From Nostoc spongiaeforme FACHB-130 (GTDB lineage Bacteria > Cyanobacteriota > Cyanobacteriia > Cyanobacteriales > Nostocaceae), in NCBI RefSeq assembly GCF_014698475.1, contig NZ_JACJTB010000012.1, forward strand, positions 62,001 through 126,000: a stretch of 64,000 nt of DNA, written 5' to 3'. Under the pieces are notes generated by a model. The model worked only from the letters and a program-made list of their open reading frames with translations, was not told the origin of the DNA and did no database searches. This document shows positions 52,747 through 63,134 of the stretch, one piece after another. The translations under genes were made by a program, and so were the position numbers. Position 1 is the stretch's first letter, and every line of letters begins with the position of its first letter.

Positions 52747-54240
52747 TTAAGCAGCAGCCTTAGCTTTGGTAGCAGCTTTCTTCCAAGGAGCGCCAATCAA
52801 GCCCCAAGTTGGGCTGTTGAGTGCTAAATCCATATCACGAGCGAAGATAGCAAATCCGTCATAACCGTGATAAGGGCCGGAGTAATCCCAAGAGTGCATT
52901 TGACGGAAGGGAAGACCCATCTTTTGGAAGGCGTACTTCTCTTTAATACCGGAAGCGATTAAATCAGGCTTCTTAGCTTTAACGAATTCCTCGAATTCGT
53001 AAGCGGTAACGTCATCGTAAATGATGGTGGCGTTATCGATATAGTGGGTGGTACGTTTGTAGTCGTCGTTGTGAGCGAATTCGTAGCCTGTACCGACAAC
53101 TTTGATACCCAAATCTTCAAAAGCGGGAACAACGTGGCGAGGACGTAGACCACCTACGTACAACATTACGGTGTTACCTTCCAAGCGAGGACGATACTTT
53201 TCAAGTACCGAATTCATCACTGGTGTGTACTTAGCGATGACTTTCTCAGCGTTTTCTTGAATCTTGGAGTCAAATTTAGCTGCAATTTCGCGTAAAGATG
53301 CAGCAATCTTGGTGGGGCCGAAGAAGTTAAATTCCATCCAAGGCATACCGTATTGTTCTTCCAAACTACGGCAGATGTAGTTCATAGAACGGTAGCAGTG
53401 GATGAGAACTAATTTAGCAGCAGGGCCTTGAATCAATTCGTTGAGTGTACCGTCACCAGACCACTGAGCTACAACACGCAAGCCCATTTCTTCTAATAAC
53501 ATCCGGCTTGCCCAAGCATCACCACCGATGTTGTAGTCACCGATTAATGCTACGTCGTAGGGGCTTGGCTCGAAGTCGAGAGTATTGTTTTTCTTAGCCT
53601 TGTCAAATTCAGGGAAAATCCAGTCACGGATAGCGTCGTTAGCGATGTGGTGGCCTAAAGACTGAGATACACCACGGAAACCTTCGCAACGTAGGGGTAC
53701 AACTGGCTTACCAATTTGCTTAGAAGCTTTTTTAGCTACAGCTTCGATGTCATCCCCGATTAGACCGATGGGACATTCAGATTGAATGGAGATACCACGG
53801 TTCAAGGGGAAGAGAACTTCTAGCTCTTCGATAATTTTGGTTAGTTTTTTGTCACCACCAAATACGATGTCGCGTTCTTGGAAGTCGGAGGTGAAGTGCA
53901 TGGTACCGAAAGAGTTGATACCTGTTACACCTACGTAGTAGTTACGACGACCAGACCAAGACCAGTAACCGCATCCTACGGGGCCGTGGCTGATGTGGAT
54001 CATGTCCTTGATAGGTCCCCAAACCACACCTTTAGAACCTGCGTAAGCACAACCACGGGCGGTCATTACACCAGGAATAGATTTGATGTTAGACTTAACG
54101 CCGCAATCAGATTTGCTTTCTTCGTGGACGTTGAGGTGTTTTTCGCGTTTTTTGCGAGCTTTTTCGGGATAAGCTTGCAGAACTTCTTTAATTAGTTCCT
54201 TATTTTCATCTACAAGATTCTTGTTTTCTGGAGGTGTCAT
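52747..54240 (-). CDS. nifD: Nitrogenase MoFe protein alpha chain, uninterrupted
   Basis: 497 residues. P-cluster Cys residues lie in [37 protein letters not shown] and [20 protein letters not shown]. FeMo-co ligands are the Cys in [15 protein letters not shown] and the His in [20 protein letters not shown]. The gene is complete and not split by an excision element, but the sequence GGATTACTCCG, the crossover core of the nifD element in other Nostocales, is present at 52878-52888. Confidence 0.97.
   Translation of the reverse strand: MTPPENKNLVDENKELIKEVLQAYPEKARKKREKHLNVHEESKSDCGVKSNIKSIPGVMTARGCAYAGSKGVVWGPIKDMIHISHGPVGCGYWSWSGRRNYYVGVTGINSFGTMHFTSDFQERDIVFGGDKKLTKIIEELEVLFPLNRGISIQSECPIGLIGDDIEAVAKKASKQIGKPVVPLRCEGFRGVSQSLGHHIANDAIRDWIFPEFDKAKKNNTLDFEPSPYDVALIGDYNIGGDAWASRMLLEEMGLRVVAQWSGDGTLNELIQGPAAKLVLIHCYRSMNYICRSLEEQYGMPWMEFNFFGPTKIAASLREIAAKFDSKIQENAEKVIAKYTPVMNSVLEKYRPRLEGNTVMLYVGGLRPRHVVPAFEDLGIKVVGTGYEFAHNDDYKRTTHYIDNATIIYDDVTAYEFEEFVKAKKPDLIASGIKEKYAFQKMGLPFRQMHSWDYSGPYHGYDGFAIFARDMDLALNSPTWGLIGAPWKKAATKAKAAA
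52878..52888 (-). other. nifD excision-element core site (unoccupied)
   Basis: GGATTACTCCG on the minus strand, within the codons for WDYSGP. In Nostoc PCC 7120 this 11-bp sequence flanks the nifD element excised by XisA. Here it occurs once, inside an intact gene. It may simply be conserved coding sequence. Confidence 0.7.
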
Positions 54241-54289
54241 AGTCTGCCTCGGTAACAGTTAAAGATGGGGAAATGGAGGGAAAAAAGGG

Positions 54290-54370
54290 AGAGGAGAAGA
54301 ATGAAGGCTGAAGGCTAAAGCTGAATGAAGGGAATTTTCATACTTCACACTTCATACTTCATACTTTCCT
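54290..54370. repeat. Heptamer repeats between nifH and nifD
   Basis: Opposed arrays: GAATGAAGGCTGAAGGCTAA on one side and TTCATACTTCACACTTCATA on the other. They can pair imperfectly. They fill most of the nifH-nifD spacer. Confidence 0.7.
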
Positions 54371-54387
54371 GGTCTCCTGGAAATTAT

Positions 54388-55287
<900 letters not shown>

Positions 55288-55456
55288 CTACAATTGGTTG
55301 GTTAGTGGGTCTTTGTTTTTGTTTGAGAATCTCACGCCTGTTGAGCTATGGCTGTGAGTGGTTGTAGAACGCCGCCGGTGGCGATCGCTCTACCGAAAAT
55401 CGCATTGGCATAATGTACATTTAGTTGGTTATGAAGTTGTGAAAGTTCTTTTGGTT

Positions 55457-55521
55457 GTCATTTGTCCTTTGTTATTCGTCATTTGTATTTCCCTAATGAC
55501 CAATGACTAATGACAAATGAC
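55457..55521. repeat. Heptamer-repeat hairpin between nifU and nifH
   Basis: Degenerate TGACNAA units; perfect arms GTCATTTGTC (55457-55466) and GACAAATGAC (55512-55521). It starts seven bases from the nifU stop codon, in terminator position for nifBSU transcripts. Confidence 0.75.
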
Positions 55522-55528
55522 TATTGAT

Positions 55529-56443
55529 TTAGACTGCTTCTACTACAATGTCTTTGCTGATGCGATCGCGCAGTCTGGACTCAATCGCTATCTTTAAGGT
55601 GGCGGTGCTGCTGGGACAAGAATCACAAGCACCTTTGAGAATGACTTTAACGGTGTTTCCTTCGATGTCGTACAGTTCTACATCTCCACCGTCTGCAATC
55701 AGGACGGGTCTTACTTCTTCGTCGAGAACTTTTTGAATTAAGGCAATCTTTTGAACGTTTGTTAGTGGTCTTGTGGCTGTGGCTATTTGACCGGAATTAA
55801 GAATTTCTGGAGCTTTTATGCCGTTAATGCTGTTTTTACTGGCTGTGGCGACTTCCTGCTCTACATCTTTAATAATATCATCAATTTTTGTTAAACAGGA
55901 ACCGCATCCGCCACCAGCTTTGACATAATTTGTTACCTGCTCCGCAGTCGTAAGGTGATTTTCTTTCACTACGCGGCGAATTTTTGTATCAGTGATACCA
56001 AAGCAGGAGCAAATTAACACGCCTTCGTCATCGTCGTCATGGGCAGCCAGAGGAATGCCACGATAGTTATAGATTGCAGCTTCTAGGGCTTCTTGACCCA
56101 TAACTGAGCAGTGCATTTTGGCTTCGGGTAAGCCGCCGAGGTAATTGGCAATATCTTTATTAGATACCTTCAAGGCTTCATCTAAAGTCAAACCCTTAAC
56201 CATTTCGGTCAATGCACTCGAAGAAGCGATCGCACTGGTACAGCCAAAGGTTTGAAAACGTGCATCCAGAATCTTATCAGATTCTACTTCTACTTTCAGG
56301 TGGAGTCTTAAAGCATCACCGCAGGCAATACTTCCTACTTCTCCCGTTGCAACCTTAACTCCAGGTTCACCCGTTTCTTCAATGACTCCCTGATTCTTGG
56401 GATCGTAAAACAGTTCTAATACTTTATCTGTGTAGTCCCACAT
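55529..56443 (-). CDS. nifU: Fe-S cluster scaffold NifU
   Basis: 304 residues in the three-part NifU order: IscU-like domain (VGSIACGDALRLHLKVEVES, ARFQTFGCTSAIASSSALTE, MHCSVMGQEALEAAIYNY), a central [2Fe-2S] domain (GVLICSCFGITDTKIRRVVK, AGGGCGSCLTKIDDI) and a C-terminal Nfu domain (GACDSCPSSTATLKIAIESR). It assembles clusters for NifH and NifB with sulfur from NifS. Confidence 0.97.
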   Translation of the reverse strand: MWDYTDKVLELFYDPKNQGVIEETGEPGVKVATGEVGSIACGDALRLHLKVEVESDKILDARFQTFGCTSAIASSSALTEMVKGLTLDEALKVSNKDIANYLGGLPEAKMHCSVMGQEALEAAIYNYRGIPLAAHDDDDEGVLICSCFGITDTKIRRVVKENHLTTAEQVTNYVKAGGGCGSCLTKIDDIIKDVEQEVATASKNSINGIKAPEILNSGQIATATRPLTNVQKIALIQKVLDEEVRPVLIADGGDVELYDIEGNTVKVILKGACDSCPSSTATLKIAIESRLRDRISKDIVVEAV

Positions 56444-56449
56444 ATTTTA

Positions 56450-56555
56450 AGTGCTGAGTGCTGAGTGCTGAGTTGAGGAGGGGAGTGGTGAGTAGTGAGT
56501 GGGGAGTGGTGAATTTTTAACCCTACTCCCTATTCCCAACTCCCTACTCCCTATT
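56450..56555. repeat. Heptamer repeats between nifS and nifU
   Basis: GAGTGCT units (56450-56475), then GGGGAGTGGTGAGTAGTGAG opposed to CTACTCCCTATTCCCAACTC. The two G-rich and C-rich arrays can pair. Confidence 0.75.
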
Positions 56556-56558
56556 TAC

Positions 56559-57761
56559 TTACCGATGTGCCAGTGTTTGTTCTTGAGATTGCAACCAACC
56601 TGCGTCGTCGTTTTTGAATGGCGACAGAGCGCGGAGACGTTCTACAATTTCGGGCATAACTTCAATGACGCGATCGATTTCAGCGTCGGTGGTGTAGCGA
56701 CAAAGACTGAAGCGAATGGAACCATGTAAGGTCGTGTATGGTAAACCCATTGCCCGCAGAACGTGGGATGGTTCGAGTGAACCAGAGGTGCAAGCGGAAC
56801 CAGATGAGGCACAGATATTGTGTTTATTTAACAAAAGTAGGATTGCTTCACCTTCGATATATTTAAAACCGATGTTGGTGGTGTTGGGCAATCTATTTTT
56901 GGTATCGCCGTTAACTTCACAATCAGGGATTTTAGCGAGGAGAGTTTGTTCCAAGCGATCGCGCAACTTTCTTTCTCTCGCAGTTGCTTCTTCTAAATGC
57001 AGCAATTCCAACTCGGCTGCTTTCCCTAAACCAACGATACCTGGAACATTCTCTGTACCCGCGCGGCGACCTCGTTCTTGGTGTCCACCAATCAACAGGG
57101 GACGGAATCTCACGCCCCGGCGCACATACAACGCGCCAATACCTTTGGGTGCGTGAATCTTATGACCAGACATAGTTAACATATCTATGGTGCTGGTCTT
57201 CATGTTCAGGGGAATCTTACCCACTGCTTGCACTGCATCGACGTGGAACAGTGCGCCGTGTTCTTTGACACGTAATCCAATCTGCTCAATCGGGAAAATC
57301 GTACCTGTTTCGTTGTTAGCATACATGATGCTGACCAAGGCGGTATTCCCTGTCAGTGAGGCTTCTAGTTCATCTAGATCCAACTGCCCCTGACTATTCA
57401 CCGAAAGATAAGTAACGCTATAACCTTGGGTTTCTAATTGTTTGCAGACATTCAGCACCGCCGGGTGTTCTACTTGGGTAGTGATGATGTGGCGTTTTTC
57501 TGGCTGGGCTAACAAAGCGGCGCGAATAGCTGCGTTATCTCCCTCGGTTCCACAACTGGTAAAAACAATTTCTGATTCATCTGCACCTAAGAGGGCGGCT
57601 AGTTGTTCTCTGGCTGTTCTCACTGCTTTAGCCAGTTGCCCGCCAAAAGTGTGCATACTTGAGGGGTTGGCGTAATATTCGGTTAAATAAGGCATCATTG
57701 CCTCTAAAACCTGTGGGTCTACCTTAGTAGTCGCATTATTATCTAGATAAATGACGCTCAT
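56559..57761 (-). CDS. nifS: Cysteine desulfurase NifS
   Basis: 400 residues of a PLP-dependent class V aminotransferase fold. The PLP lysine is in MLTMSGHKIHAPKGIGALYV; the catalytic Cys is in CASSGSACTSGSLEPSHVL. Start MSVIYLDNNATTKVDPQVLE is typical. It supplies sulfur to NifU. It begins three bases after fdxN. Confidence 0.97.
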   Translation of the reverse strand: MSVIYLDNNATTKVDPQVLEAMMPYLTEYYANPSSMHTFGGQLAKAVRTAREQLAALLGADESEIVFTSCGTEGDNAAIRAALLAQPEKRHIITTQVEHPAVLNVCKQLETQGYSVTYLSVNSQGQLDLDELEASLTGNTALVSIMYANNETGTIFPIEQIGLRVKEHGALFHVDAVQAVGKIPLNMKTSTIDMLTMSGHKIHAPKGIGALYVRRGVRFRPLLIGGHQERGRRAGTENVPGIVGLGKAAELELLHLEEATARERKLRDRLEQTLLAKIPDCEVNGDTKNRLPNTTNIGFKYIEGEAILLLLNKHNICASSGSACTSGSLEPSHVLRAMGLPYTTLHGSIRFSLCRYTTDAEIDRVIEVMPEIVERLRALSPFKNDDAGWLQSQEQTLAHR

Positions 57762-57764
57762 TAT

Positions 57765-58112
57765 TTATACCCCTAGTATTTCACCCTGATGCTTTTGAAT
57801 TTGTTCTGAGAACTTCTGAGAATAACAGTCAAACCAACGTTCCCAATAATCTTGTTTTTTTGTTAACTTCCCGACGACACGGTTATATTTAGCAAACCAG
57901 CTTTCCCAATAATCGTTTGTTTCTTTAACGCAACCATCACAGGTTGGGCAACCAGCTTTGCATTGAGGTACTGTGTGAATAGTGCCAACACAGTCTGTGC
58001 AGAGTTCAGAGTCAATCCAGTGGCGTGAGCCTTCTACTTTAATTGCTCCGGTAGGACATACAGACTCACAGAGATTGCAGGAAATACATTGGCTGGTAAT
58101 CTTATAAGCCAT
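57765..58112 (-). CDS. fdxN: Bacterial-type ferredoxin FdxN, uninterrupted
   Basis: 115 residues. Two 4Fe-4S motifs: CISCNLCESVCPTGAIKVEG at the start and a longer-spaced second set (CTDCVGTIHTVPQCKAGCPT). The C-terminal extension contains repeated WESWFAKY and WERWFDCY pieces. It lies between nifB and nifS as usual; in some Nostocales it is split by an excision element, but not here. It probably serves as electron donor in cofactor assembly. Confidence 0.94.
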   Translation of the reverse strand: MAYKITSQCISCNLCESVCPTGAIKVEGSRHWIDSELCTDCVGTIHTVPQCKAGCPTCDGCVKETNDYWESWFAKYNRVVGKLTKKQDYWERWFDCYSQKFSEQIQKHQGEILGV

Positions 58113-58140
58113 GATTATTCTCCTTGCGAATGAGGGGAGT

Positions 58141-58228
58141 GTGAAGTGTGAAGTTGAAAGGTAAAGGCAAAAGGCAAAAGGTAAAAGGCAAAATAAATAT
58201 AGTCTTTTACCTTTTTACTTTTTACTTT
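58141..58228. repeat. Heptamer-repeat hairpin between nifB and fdxN
   Basis: AAAGGCAAAAGGTAAAAGGC units; perfect 12-bp arms AAAAGGTAAAAG (58176-58187) and CTTTTACCTTTT (58204-58215) around 16 bases. Confidence 0.8.
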
Positions 58229-59677
58229 TTACTTCTTGTTCCCTAATTCTTTGACGTACTGTTCGTAAAACTCTAAAGCAACCTTCTCGATTACGTCGTA
58301 AGCTTCAACGGTCTGTATGCCAGCTTCGTGCAATTTTTCTTTAGGACAGTTGCCAATCTTAGAAACCAACACTGCTTTACAATCTGCAATTGTCTTCATA
58401 ATATTCTCTGCGGTGGCAGCTTCACCGTATCCACCTTGACAATATTGATCAATCTTGCGGTGACTAACGAAACGAACTTCGTTGCCATCGACTTCGTAAA
58501 CTTGGAATTCTTTGACGTGTCCGAAGTGTTGGTTAACTAATCCGCCACCTTTGGTTGCGACTGCAACTAAGATTTTCGGATTGTTAGCACTTTGCTGCTT
58601 GCCTGCTTTTGCTTTTTCTTTGGCTGCTTTGATTTCTTCTCTAAATTTCTCAATACCTTCGTGAACTTCTTGACGCTTACTGAAGTCGTACTCTGGAGCC
58701 ATTTCCAAGAAATTCTCTTTAGTAAATTCTTGGCTGCGGTCTTCACCCAACAAACCAATGGCATCTGCACGACATTGACGGCAGTGGCGCATCATTTTCA
58801 TGTTGCCAGCACACTGGTCTTGAACTGATTTGAGTTCTTTTTGTGAAGGGCCGCGTTGACCTACTAAACCGAAGTGTGTACCGTGTTCTGGTGCAGAAAT
58901 CAAAGGCATAATGTTGTGCAAGAATGCACCACGCTCACGAATTGCTTTGTTGACTTCCACTAAGTGTTGGTCATTAATTCCGGGAATCATCACGGAGTTG
59001 ACTTTGCACAGAATGTCGGCTTCTCTCAGAGCTTGTAAGCCTTCTAACTGCTTTTCGAGCAGAATTCTGGCTCCTTCAATGCCTCTGTAACGCTTGCGCT
59101 TATAGTGAACCCATGAGTAAATCTGCGCTCCGATTTCCGGGTCGATGGTATTTAGGGTGATAGTAACGTGATCTATATTTAGTTGTTTAATGCGATCGAT
59201 GTATTCAGTTAGCATCAAACCGTTAGTTGATAAGCAAAGCTTAATGTCTGGTGCTTTGTCTGCAATCAACTCAAAGGTGCGGAATGTTTTGTCTGGGTTG
59301 GCTAGGGGGTCGCCAGGACCAGCAATTCCCAAAACTGTCATTTGAGGAATCTTGCCAGCGATAACCAACGCTTTGTGTGCTGCTTCTTCTGGTGTCAGTA
59401 ACTCGCTCACTACACCAGGACGACTTTCGTTAGCGCAGTCATATTTGCGGTTGCAATAGTTGCATTGAATGTTGCAAGCGGGTGCAACTGCAACGTGCAT
59501 TCTCGCGTAATGGTGGTGAGCTTCTTCGCTGTAGCAGGGATGTTTAGCAATACGTTCTTGGAGCTTTTCGTCCATTTCCACGGTGGCGCTGCTTTTGCTG
59601 TCGCATCCGCAACCACCAGATTTTGCTTGGATAGGTGTCGATTCAGTAACGGAGGAGTCTGTAACCTGTGGTGTCAT
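58229..59677 (-). CDS. nifB: FeMo-cofactor biosynthesis radical SAM protein NifB
   Basis: 482 residues from ATG 59677; an in-frame TTG 12 bases upstream is less likely. The radical SAM Cys motif is [18 protein letters not shown]. Further pieces are [20 protein letters not shown] and [20 protein letters not shown]. From about residue 370 a NifX-like domain follows ([20 protein letters not shown]). It builds NifB-co, the Fe8S9C core of FeMo-co. First gene of the nif operon with a long leader. Confidence 0.97.
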   Translation of the reverse strand: MTPQVTDSSVTESTPIQAKSGGCGCDSKSSATVEMDEKLQERIAKHPCYSEEAHHHYARMHVAVAPACNIQCNYCNRKYDCANESRPGVVSELLTPEEAAHKALVIAGKIPQMTVLGIAGPGDPLANPDKTFRTFELIADKAPDIKLCLSTNGLMLTEYIDRIKQLNIDHVTITLNTIDPEIGAQIYSWVHYKRKRYRGIEGARILLEKQLEGLQALREADILCKVNSVMIPGINDQHLVEVNKAIRERGAFLHNIMPLISAPEHGTHFGLVGQRGPSQKELKSVQDQCAGNMKMMRHCRQCRADAIGLLGEDRSQEFTKENFLEMAPEYDFSKRQEVHEGIEKFREEIKAAKEKAKAGKQQSANNPKILVAVATKGGGLVNQHFGHVKEFQVYEVDGNEVRFVSHRKIDQYCQGGYGEAATAENIMKTIADCKAVLVSKIGNCPKEKLHEAGIQTVEAYDVIEKVALEFYEQYVKELGNKK

Positions 59678-59689
59678 TGAATTTCGCAA

Positions 59690-61016
59690 ATGTCGGTGGA
59701 CTAAGCTGCCACTGTGGGAGATGCCGTTGCTATGTTATTTGCCCTAGTAGAATGGAAGTCACGGCCATCACACTGCCCGCAGGAGTGCATCCTTTGGTTG
59801 TAGCAAAGCCACTTGGTGGGCAACTTCGCTGATGATGGCAGGCTATGAATCCTTGTGTTTCGGCTGGTGTGTGTCAACTTTGAGGTTGTGGGTAGAGTTG
59901 GTGTGGAAAGCCGCGACTTCGATTCACCGAGGCATGGTGCTATCTCATCCCTCCACTCACTTTTGGCTCGTTGTTTTGTTTCGAGTCATTGGTGATTGGC
60001 GATATATGATTTATAGCAGCCGTTTTTGAGCAGGGCTGGTGGTTATTTTTGGATAGAATTTATTGGATTTATTAGGTTTGTACTCAAATCTGCAAACCTA
60101 AATAGACAGCTATAAAAAAGTTTATAAATTTTATTTTTGGGTAGAGGTTCTAGTATTTTTAGGTCAGGGTTCTTGTATTTTTAGAGTGGGGTTTAGGATT
60201 TCTTTGTACTCAGCTATAACCCAATCTTAGCAAAGCTTTGGAGCGATTTGCTGCTAATTTCGAGATACAAAAAGTTGTACTCAAGCATCCCCTCAATCCT
60301 GATCAAAACCGCGACGGCTAAAGGATTTAGGGGGAAAAACTGGAGTAGATTTGTTGGTACTACTCCAGATACGTGCGAAATTCAATTCTGTATACAACAT
60401 ATCATTTTTTTTTAGGGAAAAATGTAATTCATATTTTCTTAAGTTTTATCAGTTTAATGAAATTAAATCGCACTGAAAAGTATGATATTGTTGGGTTTTG
60501 CAGTTATTGTCTGAGTCAAAATTAATGAATATCATTTGCAAAAATTAATTTTTTTATATAAAAATTAAAATATTTCGATATGCAAATAGAAGCATATTTA
60601 ACAGATAGCATAAAAAGTTAATTGCGTTACAAACTGGGGGCGATCGCTACAAATTATTACACATCGCCATAAGAGGATGCTTGGAAAGTCAAAAAAAGCT
60701 CCAGTAAGGGTCTTCTGTCATTAATTGCTGAGTGCAAGATTTGAACATACACTCTACATCCAGCCTCATACACTCAAAAGCCCAGCCATAATGGCTGGGC
60801 TTTTGAGAAAGGCAGTGGGGCTATATTGCCCAAATTTACATATAGAGTTTCTGTATAAATCGCTGTACTGATAGGTAATACCACTACACGAAGATGAATT
60901 CCGGAAACAGAGGAAAAATTTTTTGGGAATTTGTCTAACTATTTTGGACAATACTCATACACAACTGACAACCCCAGCCTTTAGGATTTAAAAGGAGAGT
61001 CTGGTTGTGAAAACGG
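59690..61016. promoter_or_regulatory. 1.3-kb non-coding region upstream of nifB
   Basis: No supported ORF before 61017. The first 320 bases have higher GC, ending near 60010. Beyond lie three TTGTACTCA copies (60078-60086, 60204-60212, 60275-60283), a 20-base imperfect tandem repeat (GGTTCTAGTATTTTTAGG at about 60146-60163 and GGTTCTTGTATTTTTAGA at about 60168-60185), a 9-bp inverted repeat (CTGGAGTAG at 60340-60348, CTACTCCAG at 60360-60368) and a terminator at 60773-60807. It should contain the nifB promoter and sites for the activator CnfR (PatB), but I cannot assign them. Confidence 0.55.
60773..60807. terminator. Strong hairpin, terminator-like
   Basis: Perfect 15-bp stem (CTCAAAAGCCCAGCC, 60773-60787; GGCTGGGCTTTTGAG, 60793-60807) with loop ATAAT. 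The T residues are part of the stem. No annotated gene ends here; it may end a small RNA made from about 60600-60770 (+) or a minus-strand transcript. Confidence 0.7.
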
Positions 61017-61121
61017 ATGAACGATACATTGGGTAGTTGGGAAGAATGGGTAACTGTCTTGAGTTATGTGGCGTTTACTGTGTTTATCATTGGTTGTGTG
61101 TTTGCCACCCAGAGAAAATAA
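61017..61121 (+). CDS. Possible 34-residue single-span membrane peptide
   Basis: Starts MNDTLGSWEEWVTVLSYVAF, continues TVFIIGCVFATQRK: a short acidic head, one membrane helix and a basic tail. This is the topology of small subunits and regulators in thylakoid complexes. The nearest AGGAG lies 21 bases before the ATG, so translation is uncertain. It is divergent from nifB and followed by the convergent gene at 61134. I recognise no family. Confidence 0.4.
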   Translation: MNDTLGSWEEWVTVLSYVAFTVFIIGCVFATQRK

Positions 61122-61133
61122 CTTTGATAAAAG

Positions 61134-61427
61134 TCAGGGTTTTTTGAAAAAGTTACAGATGAACTGGCCAGGGTCTTGATTTTCCAATGGTACAAAAGTC
61201 CCATCTGACTGAATTTTGACTTTTTGACGGCAGTTGTACACTTCAAGGGGTGTTTTTTCACCATCTACGCTAAGAACTACCCGATATTCCCAATAATTTT
61301 TGGCGCTGCGGTTAATACTGAGAATGCAAATCTGATGACCATTGTAATTACGGCATACAGAAGCATAAGCGGGAAAGATGTAGAAATTGGAGAGTATAAG
61401 TAGGAATATCAGGACAAAATATTTCAT
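61134..61427 (-). CDS. Small secreted protein, unknown
   Basis: 97 residues from ATG 61427. A clear signal peptide (MKYFVLIFLLILSNFYIFPA, cleavage near AYA) leads into a mature part with four Cys residues (VCRNYNGHQICILSINRSAK, LEVYNCRQKV, GQFICNFFKKP), probably two disulfides. Small exported beta-rich proteins of this type are frequent in filamentous cyanobacteria. No family named. Confidence 0.6.
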   Translation of the reverse strand: MKYFVLIFLLILSNFYIFPAYASVCRNYNGHQICILSINRSAKNYWEYRVVLSVDGEKTPLEVYNCRQKVKIQSDGTFVPLENQDPGQFICNFFKKP

Positions 61428-61436
61428 CTGGTGCAA

Positions 61437-61978
61437 TTTCTGGAAAATCCACTCTCATCGGTTGAGATGTTGTAAGCCATGTCTCCAATAAGCGTTAGCA
61501 CAACAACTGTTAATAGGCATTTTAGCGGCGATCGCACCTTCATCAGCACAAAATTTGCTAATTTTTGCCGTTCATGTGGCATAAGCTAAGATAGCCCTCA
61601 TGATTTGAGTTATAAAGTGAACTTAAATATCTGAAAAAGCAGTCTAGCTCACATGCTATTCTTAACTTGTTTTGCTGCAACCAGATGCGGAGGTAAAGTT
61701 CTAGCAGTTCTCAAATCAAATGAATGAGCCTGATTCCACTATATTATTGACATAAAATGGAGGGGGTATTTTTTTCTGGTTAAAAAATAAACAAATTATT
61801 ATAATTCCGTTTATGTTAATAAATAAAGTAAATAACAATTAGTGTTTGTTAAAATAAAAATGGCATAAGTAGAATTTTATTATAAATAGTATATTTAGGG
61901 AAATCATAGATTGCTTGCAAGCAGATTTTTAAGCTTTCAAGCCTTAAATTAGTATCAAATAAAAACAAGGAACAGCGC
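61437..61978. other. 542-base gap upstream of the amidase gene
   Basis: AT-rich, no supported ORF or clear hairpin; one HIP1-like GGCGATCGCA at about 61529. AAGGAACAGCGC at the right edge is the ribosome binding site of the amidase gene. Confidence 0.5.
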
Positions 61979-62923
61979 ATGAAATTTGGAATCGATATCG
62001 GACATAACTCTCCACCAGATACAGGTGCTAGAGGCATCAAAGTAGAAGATAACTTAACACTAGAAGTAGGCAATAAAGTTATAGCAAAACTCAAAGCATT
62101 GGGTCATGAAGTCATACCCTGTAGGCCAGACCGCCCGACATCTTCGGTGAAAGATTCACTTTCACAAAGAGTAAATAAAGCTAATGCTAATCGAGTTGAA
62201 CTTTTTGTATCGATACATTTTAATGCCTTTAACGGTAAGGCCAACGGTACAGAAGTCTTTGGAGGTAGTGATACCAGTAGAAGAATAGCGAAATCTGTCT
62301 TAGATGAAATTATCAAACTAGGCTTTTTTAATCGCGGTGTTAAAAGTGGTTCTCACTTATTTGTTATCCGCAATACAAATATGCCAGCGATTCTTATTGA
62401 ATGTTGCTTTATTGATTCGCAAAAAGATATTAATTTGTTTAACTCAGAAACAATGGCTAACGCTATTGTTAAAGGTTTAACAGGTCAAGTACCAACTACT
62501 CCAGTTCCGCCTGTACCAGATGAAGAACAGAATGTTGATACAACAACCCTCAGATTACAAAAAGCTTTAAATCGGTTAAAAATTACTGATAAAAATGGTA
62601 AGCCCTTAGTAGAAGATAATATGTTGGGCGAAATCACGAGTTCTGCTGTAGAAAATTTTCAAAAAATTGTTGGTATAGCCTCATCTGGTGTAGCTAACAC
62701 ATCTACATGGAATGCAATTAATTTGATTTTGGCTAAACGTATCATCCGCCCAAACCATGCTGGTGGAACGGTTGTGAGATACTTACAATACCGCGTCGGT
62801 GTGGAAACTGATGGGATTTATGGGCCACAAACAGAAGCAGCAATTAAGAAATATCAGCAGCAAAATGGTTTAACTGCTGATGGAATTGTTGGGCCAAATA
62901 CTTGGCAAAAATTAATTGGCTAA
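61979..62923 (+). CDS. N-acetylmuramoyl-L-alanine amidase with peptidoglycan-binding domains
   Basis: 314 residues. The amidase-3 domain fills residues 1 to about 175: GIDIGHNSPPDTGARGIKVE (first zinc His and nearby Glu), FVSIHFNAFNGKANGTEVFG and NMPAILIECCFID (catalytic Glu). Two PG-binding-1 repeats follow (about 190-245 and 260-314; VRYLQYRVGVETDGIYGPQT, GLTADGIVGPNTWQKLIG). It cleaves peptidoglycan side chains. No signal peptide is visible, which is unusual for a cell-wall enzyme but common among stand-alone cyanobacterial versions. Confidence 0.88.
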   Translation: MKFGIDIGHNSPPDTGARGIKVEDNLTLEVGNKVIAKLKALGHEVIPCRPDRPTSSVKDSLSQRVNKANANRVELFVSIHFNAFNGKANGTEVFGGSDTSRRIAKSVLDEIIKLGFFNRGVKSGSHLFVIRNTNMPAILIECCFIDSQKDINLFNSETMANAIVKGLTGQVPTTPVPPVPDEEQNVDTTTLRLQKALNRLKITDKNGKPLVEDNMLGEITSSAVENFQKIVGIASSGVANTSTWNAINLILAKRIIRPNHAGGTVVRYLQYRVGVETDGIYGPQTEAAIKKYQQQNGLTADGIVGPNTWQKLIG

Positions 62924-62940
62924 TTATTAGCAGTAAAGTC

Positions 62941-62967
62941 AGGCAAAATAAAATTTTTATTTTGCCT
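62941..62967 (+). terminator. Hairpin after the amidase gene
   Basis: Perfect 13-bp arms AGGCAAAATAAAA and TTTTATTTTGCCT separated by one base. It starts 17 bases after the amidase stop codon. Mostly A-T pairs, so it may act as a weak terminator. Confidence 0.5.
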
Positions 62968-62977
62968 GGAGAAATTA

Positions 62978-63106
62978 GTTCAATTAAGAGAATAGTAGGT
63001 TGGGTGTAGCGATAGCGTAACCCAACAAAGTATGCGTGAATGTTGGGTTACGTTCCTCCACCCAACCTACACCAGTCTAAGTTGTTGCCTTAACTGAACT
63101 GTATTG
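62978..63106. mobile_element. MITE-like element, copy 2
   Basis: Aligns without gaps to copy 1 at 30924-31052 with about three changes over 129 bases. The left terminal repeat is partly lost (AGTTCAATTAAG), the right one intact (ending AACTGTATTG). Flanks carry a related direct repeat TTTTGCCTGGAGAAATT / TTTTGCTTGGAGAAATT. It lies between the amidase gene and the LURP-one-like gene. Confidence 0.85.
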
Positions 63107-63134
63107 TCCTATAAAATATTTTGCTTGGAGAAAT

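Noticed and set aside
59832-60029. 65-codon plus-strand ORF upstream of nifB
   Set aside because: No ribosome binding site, unusual Trp/Cys-rich composition, and it overlaps the probable nifB regulatory region.
60766-60951. 61-codon minus-strand ORF
   Set aside because: It ends across the strong 60773-60807 hairpin and has no family-like sequence.
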